Source of the DNA: Aulostomus chinensis
Lineage: Eukaryota; Chordata; Actinopteri; Syngnathiformes; Aulostomidae
DNA: 64,000 nt
Direction: 5' to 3'
NCBI GenBank assembly: GCA_037954235.1
Contig: JBBMOA010000004.1
Coordinates: 4,477,001 to 4,541,000 of the forward strand
Under the pieces are notes generated by a model. The model had not been told where the DNA came from and searched no databases. It saw only the letters and a list, made by a program, of their open reading frames with translations. Numbering within the stretch: position 1 is the first letter of the stretch; each line of letters opens with the position of its first letter. The position numbers and the translations under genes are program-made. Positions 58,556-64,000 of this stretch are shown in pieces.

Positions 58556-58566
58556 AAATAAAGAAT

Positions 58567-61070
58567 CGGGTCTGTGTCCCAAATGGTTAGAAAGGCTGAT
58601 CAACATGTAGAGAGAAACTAGTCACCTGCTCCTCGTTTTAATGATTTTATTCACATACGATTTAGTCATGTTGACGGAGGATACATTACTGGTGGGAGAA
58701 AATAAACTATGTTTAACAACGAGTGAGTCTGCGTAACCATGGCAACAGCGAGTTTTAAAAGTGCGAGAGCGTCCGTAATTAGCGGAGAAGGATTCTTAAG
58801 ATTACATTCATTTTATAGGTTATATTATTATCATCAATATCTAAGCTAAGCTTGCAGGATTACATGGTCTTATCTTCAGTTCTTCATCTTAAAACCTTAA
58901 ACCAAGTTTCGAATACAATCTTTTCCTGCTCACATTTATGTTGCTCTTACAGTTTACCATTCCAGTAGCTATTCTGATGTGCCTTCTGTTTTGTTTTGAT
59001 TTTTTATTTACATTTGCATCCTTCATGTCAGTAAAAGTACTTTGTGCTCTATGTTTGCCCAAATCCACCTGTTATCAGTATTTCCGTGACTGTTGGCTGC
59101 TGCCTGGAAGCTGCAAATATAGCCTTGATTCCATGTATGAGGCGACTAAGTATGTGATTCGGAAACTTTTAACAGGATCCTGCCGTGAAAAGGAGTCCAA
59201 TCCAAACATTGAAAAGCAGGAGAGTACTGTTCACTTCCAACTAGCGGAGCTAGCACTGAATCCTGTCCCCCTGAAAGCAATAATTCAAAGTATTTTGTAA
59301 AGTAGAAAATATTTTGTGAGCAAACTGCCAATTAAAACGGTAAATGGTCATTTGAAGCACATACATGTCAGGAGGGTATAATAGAATTTACTTGCGTAGC
59401 AACAAATGAATACTTTTTTCCTCTTCTTTTTGTGGATAATTGATCATCTGTGTGCCTCAGGGCTCGTGATGGTTCCCACAAACGTTCCCATTATTCTCGC
59501 CTCATAAGACGAGAAAGACTTTATGGATGTGCGAACTAACTGAACCTTTAAATAAATGTGCTCACACACACAAATACACACACAGACTCACCCACTGGCA
59601 GGCTGTATCCAGCAGTAGACTCTGACGAATGAAGCATGACATCCGAGATGACAAAGGATGTTGTCACACTGAGGCTTTTTTGGATTGTAACCTAATCAAT
59701 GTTTTCCGACGATTTGATCCCGAAGGCTTGACTGTTGCTTTTCTAATCAAATATGAAGCTCAGCGGGGAGTTTGTGTTACTCTTCTCAGAAAAGAAGCTG
59801 CAAGAAAAGAAGAACACCAGTGTTGATCTGAAAGGAACAAGATGTGACTCAAGCCAAACGGCGCTGATCAATTAGCTTCTGTAGAGATTTATGGGGGGAA
59901 CATGGCGGCGTTCTTCAAGAGACACATTAAAAGCCCTTTCCAGTTGTCCTCCTTTATTCTTTCTTTCCCTTGGTCTCCTCCTCTCCTCTCCTAATCCTCC
60001 TCTTTGCAAATGCACCCTCCAGTATTTTCATTAGTTATTAAAAGCCGTCAGCGCGCGGTCGGCCTTCACTCCATCATCCCCAGGAGTTCCCACACTTGGT
60101 GCGGTCCTGAAGAGACCAGGCACACACCATCTATTAAGCACAAAGTATGTGGGGGAATTCTGCCGAATATTCACTAAATCTCACTTGGTGCCTTTTATAA
60201 ATTATCATATTACTAAAGAGGCACATTTGCTATGTATGGTTTGTTGCCTGGGAGCTCGTTCTAATAGCCCCATATAAAGCAGGAGGGGGGCTTTGGACTC
60301 TGATGTATGCTGGCAAGAGCCCACTGTCAGCGGTAGGCCCGGCAATCATTTATCAGATTTTGCAAGAGATCTCCAGATGGGGAATATTAACAAGCGTATT
60401 TGGCAGAAAGAAAGTTTATAAGAATCTTAGCAACGTACTTTGCTGACACTATACGGAGAGACGGAGGTTGGGGTGGGGGGCTGATGGGGGCTGGGGGTTG
60501 AGTGTAGGATTCGAGATCTTGAGTGGATGAGTGGAGAGAATATCCGCACAATATGCCTCAGTCAATTAGCGTGTGTCATGTTGCCGCGCCGCATTCATAC
60601 ATCATCTGAGAGGGTTTAAATCGAAAAAGTGACGTTGCCAAAGTGATGACATTTTCAAGCGGCTCAAAATGCATTTCCCGCTAACAATGTTCCCCAGAAT
60701 AAATCCTCGGCATTGTCAAGATACGAAGCAATTCCATTATGGTATTATTCTTTTGTTTTCCACGCATGATAAAGTGCAATAATGCCACATAGAGCATGAA
60801 GTTTAGTTTTATACAATCAGACCCTTTAAAAAAAAAAAAACCTGAAGTCGTAATAACCTGCATTCTCAATATATGATCGATTGCTTGAATTACAAACGTT
60901 GTGAAAGACGACTCATGAAACACGACTTCCTTTTAATTTAATAAATCCAATTGTGCTGCTGTACTTGTTCTAATTGCTCGTCGCCACAGGCGAGAACTTC
61001 AACTGATCAAATGTTATTGATAGTTTTAGGAGGGCTCGATACTCCGATGAGTACTGCACATTTAAAGACG
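58567..61070. other. Non-coding sequence, no gene recognised
   Basis: No supported gene. The segment 60120-60430 is non-repetitive and could be a conserved element. An A-run lies at about 60828-60840. The 120-codon open frame at 58938-59300 has no domain. Confidence 0.45.
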
Positions 61071-61106
61071 TGTACAAATTCGTGCAAAGATGCACGAATT
61101 TGTACA
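61071..61106. repeat. Perfect 16-bp inverted repeat (hairpin, 4-nt loop)
   Basis: TGTACAAATTCGTGCA at 61071-61086 is the exact reverse complement of 61091-61106, with loop AAGA. It sits in a 300-bp stretch rich in GTACAA, GTGCAA and ACAAATGTG words. Confidence 0.95.
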
Positions 61107-61356
61107 GCGACGGCGAAAGATTTGGAGAGCGTGTAGAACAATTGACAAAGTGTACAATTACAAACAAGTACAACGATCGACAAATGAGGGGCGACGGCTG
61201 GAAAAATTCACAGAAGTGCGCAGCGATGTGCAAATATGTACAAGGATTCTAAAATGTCCCTAAATGTGTGCAACAATTCATACATGTGCACCATGAGACA
61301 TGTGTTTGATTACAAATGTGGATAATGATTTACCAATAAATGCAAGGGTTTATAAA
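61107..61356. repeat. Degenerate GTACAA/GTGCAA-rich block
   Basis: Words such as GTGTACAATTACAAACAAGTACAA, GTGCAAATATGTACAA, GTGTGCAACAATTC and TTACAAATGTGGATAATG recur irregularly, suggesting an old, strongly diverged tandem array. The block appears to continue after the inserted SINE (to about 61830). Confidence 0.4.
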
Positions 61357-61721
61357 CAGGCGGCACGGTGGCGCAGTGGTCAGCACTGTCACCTTACAGC
61401 AAGAAGGTTCCGGGTCCGAGTCCCGGCTCGGGCATGGGGTCTTTCTGGGTGAGTCTCCATGTTCTCCCTGTTCCTGCTGGGTTCTCTCTGGTACTCCAGC
61501 TTCCTCCACAGTCCAAAGACATCAAGAGGGACCAGGTTAATCCAGACTCTAAATTGACCGTAGGGGAGAGCCAATGGTTGTCTGTCTCTATGTGTTGGCC
61601 CTGCCATGGACTGGTGACCCGTCCAGGGTGAACCCCGCCTCTCGCCCAAAAGCCGCTGGGATAGGCTCCACCTCCCCGTGACCCTTAACAGGATAAGAGG
61701 TACAAAATGGATGGATGGATG
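61357..61721 (+). mobile_element. tRNA-derived SINE, full length, with 9-bp target duplication
   Basis: Begins CAGGCGGCACGGTGGCGCAG. It has the B box GGTCCGAGTCC at 61413-61423, follows the same body as the copy at 58176, and ends AAAATGGATGGATGGATG. The sequence GTTTATAAA flanks it at 61348-61356 and 61722-61730, a clean target-site duplication typical of LINE-driven insertion. The block around the A box (CAGTGGTCAGCACTGTCACC) is identical to the 58176 copy, so the two belong to one subfamily. Body substitutions and small deletions show it is not recent. Confidence 0.88.
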
Positions 61722-61730
61722 GTTTATAAA

Positions 61731-62899
61731 TGTGAGGTTTCCAAAGTCCACAAAAATTCCTGCCGCATTTGGAGAAAAACCCGCATTCACACAACCAATT
61801 TGAACAGTTTTACAAAAGTGCGCATCCAAATCTTAAAAATCGCAGTAAACATCAATATTTTGAGTATTGATCATTTTTCATGAAGGTGTCACACACATTC
61901 GGTGGCAATTATGAGTTCATTTTCTCTTTTAGATTTCTCTTTACCTTCATATTCAGACATTTCAGCAACCACTATAAGTAGCAGGAACTGGCACAGCGAC
62001 GAACGTGGCACTATAGGCAGTACAATACATCCACAAACAGACTGACCTACGGACTCCACAATGTTATGAAATAAGACAAATATTCCTGCAGTATTTGTAA
62101 TATTGCGATGGTTAACAGCTTTTTTGCACCTTTACTCTTCTTCAAGTAACTGTCAAAGTAGGTGTGTTGTCCTGTGTGGAGCCCAGCGTCATCCAACACA
62201 GGCGTCTCCCTCCACGACAAAAACACTGAGCTCAAATTAAAAAGAGGACACGAGCTGGCTGCGTGTTCCGGTCAGCGTGGCTCCCACCACTGTAGGAATC
62301 TGCTCCGGATTTATTGGTTTCAATTTCACACCTCTTCTCTTTTGATTCCTGCTGTTTCGCTCCACTCCTCCTCTCCTCTGTGTATTTTTCTCGGCTTGTC
62401 TTCTCCTCTCCAATCTGCTGCTGAGCTCCATTCCTCAAAACTCTTCTACATTCTGCCTGGTTTTCTTCCCTCATTTTCTCCTCCTCCAGTACTCTTCCTC
62501 AACGGCTTTCTTCTCTAATTACATCCCTTACTCTGACTTTATCTATAGTGCTCTGTCTTCCTGTTCTCTGGGTATTTGTCAGATAGGAAAGCTTCATTTT
62601 GAATAATAAAGGGAGGTTTGGCTCACTTTTTGTGGAGCTTTTAATCCTAAATGTACATGTTATTTCTGTCTTTCCTTTAGAAATTGATTGCATAAAAAAA
62701 TGGAAACATGACAACAGTGCATCTGTGCACCGCTCTGTCTCTGCTTGACTTCATTTCCTCTTGAAAATCAAATAAAGACTCAAAATGTCAAAACTGAACA
62801 TGAAGCAGGACCAAGTTACTGCTTCCTGTCTGCCGCGCATGAACACAAATGTGGATCCTTTTTTTAAATATTACCCAGTTATTAGGGTCTTTTTGAACC
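61731..62899. other. Non-coding sequence, no gene recognised
   Basis: A C/T-rich block at about 62330-62520 produces opposed Ser/Leu- and Glu/Arg-rich open frames. No gene recognised. Confidence 0.5.
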
Positions 62900-63022
62900 G
62901 TTCTTTGTCTGGCCCTCCGCCAAGAACCAGTCTGCCTTGGGTGACCCTGACAGCATAGCTCCGAGTGTCCTTCGGGCCCTGTACCCAGTGGGGGTTGGAC
63001 TCTGGTTCAGTTCATAACTTTT

Positions 63023-63514
63023 ATGAGCAGAATTTCTCGGTGCTGTCAGGTGAAGGAGGGGGTGGAGTTTGGTGGTGGGAGGATGTCGTCTCTGCTTTTT
63101 GCAGATGATGTGGTTCTCTTAGCTCCATCAAACCACGACGGCGAGCTCTTTCTGGGACAGTTCGCAGCCGAATGTGAAGCGGCTGGGATGAGAATGAGCA
63201 CCTTCAAGTCTGAGGCCATGGTCCTCTGCCGGAAAAGGGTGGCCTGCCCACTCCCGGTCGGGAGGGAGGTCCTGCCTCAGGTGGAGGAGTTTAAGTATCT
63301 CAGGATCTTGTTCTCAAGTGAAGGTAGGATGGAGCGGGAGATTGACAGGCGGATTGGGGCGGCGTCGGCAGTGATGCGGGTGCTAAACCAGTCCGTTGTG
63401 GTAAAGAGGGAGCTTAGCCAAAAGGCGAAGCTCTCGATATATCAGTCAATGTACGTTCCAACCCTCACCTGTGGTCATGAGCTCTGGGTAATGACTGAAA
63501 GAACAAGATCGTGA
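63023..63514 (+). pseudogene. Rex3-like reverse transcriptase pseudogene with FADD box
   Basis: 163 codons: 'MSRISRCCQVKEGVEFGGGR', 'MSSLLFADDVVLLAPS', 'QFAAECEAAGMRMSTFKSEA', 'LPQVEEFKYLRILFSSEGRM', 'EREIDRRIGAASAVMRVLNQ', 'VVKRELSQKAKLSIYQSMYV', 'HELWVMTERTRS'. The catalytic FADD box of non-LTR reverse transcriptases is at residues 26-29 (about 63098-63109). The frame ends at a TGA (63512-63514) where the sister copy has CGA in a CpG context, so this stop is a typical methyl-CpG decay mutation. Downstream, 63535-63867 continues 'SLRDRVRSSVIQEGLRVEPL' and the C-terminal motif after a frame change. Confidence 0.9.
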
Positions 63515-63534
63515 ATACAAGCGGCTGAAATGAC

Positions 63535-63867
63535 TTGGCTCTTCTCTCCCTGAGAGACAGGGTGAGAAGCTCCGTCATTCAGGAGGGACTCAGAGTAGAG
63601 CCGCTGCCCCTCCATGTCCAGAGGAGTCAGTTGAGGTGGTTCAGGCATCTGGTGAGGAGGCCTCCTGGACGGGAGGTGTTCCAGGCATGTCTGACCAGGA
63701 GGAGGCCTCGGGGCCGACCCAGGACCCGCTGGAGGGATTATATCTCTTGGCTGACCTGGGAACACTTTGGGATTCCCCTGGAAGAGCTGGTGGAAGTGGC
63801 TGGGGAGAGGACAGTCTGGGCTTCCTTGCTGGGGCGACCTGGACCCGGAAAAGTTGAGGATGATTAA
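63535..63867 (+). pseudogene. Rex3-like retrotransposon ORF, C-terminal part
   Basis: Continues the protein after the premature stop: 'LSLRDRVRSSVIQEGLRVEP', 'LPLHVQRSQLRWFRHLVRRP', 'GREVFQACLTRRRPRGRPRT', 'RWRDYISWLTWEHFGIPLEE', 'LVEVAGERTVWASLLGRPGP', then a stop near 63865. The 'RRRPRGRPRTRWRDYI' segment is the hallmark C-terminal motif of RTE/Rex3 proteins. A small deletion near 'MPPGR' and one near 'AGLSL' separate it from the preceding frame. Confidence 0.85.
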
Positions 63868-64000
63868 TAGTGATCACGATAGCGGTCGAGGAAGGATCTG
63901 TGTGTCTGGTCGAAGCCGAGTTCCACCAATTGTGGTGGAGGGGATTCAATTCTGGGGCAGATGTGTTTAACACAGTTCACCATGGTGGAGGCATGAGCTC

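Larger units (their letters stand above)
62900..63870 (+). mobile_element. Rex3-like (RTE clade) retrotransposon fragment, 3' half of RT
   Basis: A second copy of the family at 22331-23062, better preserved. Upstream of the long frame is GAGTGTCCTTCGGGCCCTGTACCCAGTGGGGG-type sequence. The RT then runs from about 63023 through the palm and thumb to the C-terminal 'RRRPRGRPRTRWRDYISWLT', followed by a short 3' end GAGGATGATTAATAG near 63853. Most of the 5' half (endonuclease and early RT domains) is absent, as is usual for target-primed 5'-truncated copies. The 3' end is near 63870; no target duplication was identified. Confidence 0.85.

Overview
This 64 kb window looks like a gene-poor, transposon-littered piece of a vertebrate genome, most probably a ray-finned (teleost) fish. 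The evidence is long AT-leaning non-coding sequence, abundant CA/GA microsatellites and long G or C homopolymers. The repeat set also points to fish: a Rex3-like RTE retrotransposon, fish-type L2 3' ends, tRNA-derived SINEs with GGAT tails, Tc1 transposases and a PIF/Harbinger element. I found no host protein-coding exon, rRNA, functional tRNA, known microRNA or CRISPR array that I can support. Every convincing coding sequence is a broken transposon gene. The window is best read as intergenic or deep-intronic DNA.

Layout. 1-18 kb is mostly unique sequence with microsatellites (2.70, 9.49, 9.78, 10.26, 11.26, 11.47, 15.58 kb), two copies of an interspersed repeat (1.39 and 3.70 kb) and a foldback MITE-like element (12.5-12.8 kb). 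18.1-18.7 kb is a decayed Tc1-like transposon on the minus strand, carrying a perfect 26-bp hairpin and preceded by a minus-strand SINE 3' end. 21.85-21.94 kb is a SINE head and 22.33-23.06 kb a deleted Rex3 copy. 23-38 kb holds almost nothing but simple repeats, one repeat copy (34.36 kb) and a few CTCF-like motifs. 38.7-40.1 kb holds an L2-like 3' end, a perfect 18-bp hairpin and a TA-flanked element with 'GCGCCTTATAATCCG' subterminal repeats and the 3' end of its own transposase gene. 45.1-45.7 kb is a cluster of MITE fragments.

The centrepiece is 47.4-50.44 kb: a Tc1 transposase pseudogene interrupted twice. A 717-bp PIF/Harbinger element (47731-48447) is flanked by a TAA target-site duplication. 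A 5'-truncated minus-strand L2 LINE (48787-50090) is flanked by GCAAG. Removing each insert together with one copy of its duplication restores the Tc1 reading frame exactly at the junction, so both insertions are certain even without a database. 58-62 kb carries two full-length SINE copies with clean 11-bp and 9-bp target-site duplications, and 62.9-63.87 kb a second, better preserved Rex3 reverse-transcriptase fragment.

No new biological system is evident. The observations most worth a second look are the doubly nested Tc1, three perfect hairpins that look like template-switch mutations (18.4, 39.0 and 61.1 kb), and the CTCF-like motifs.
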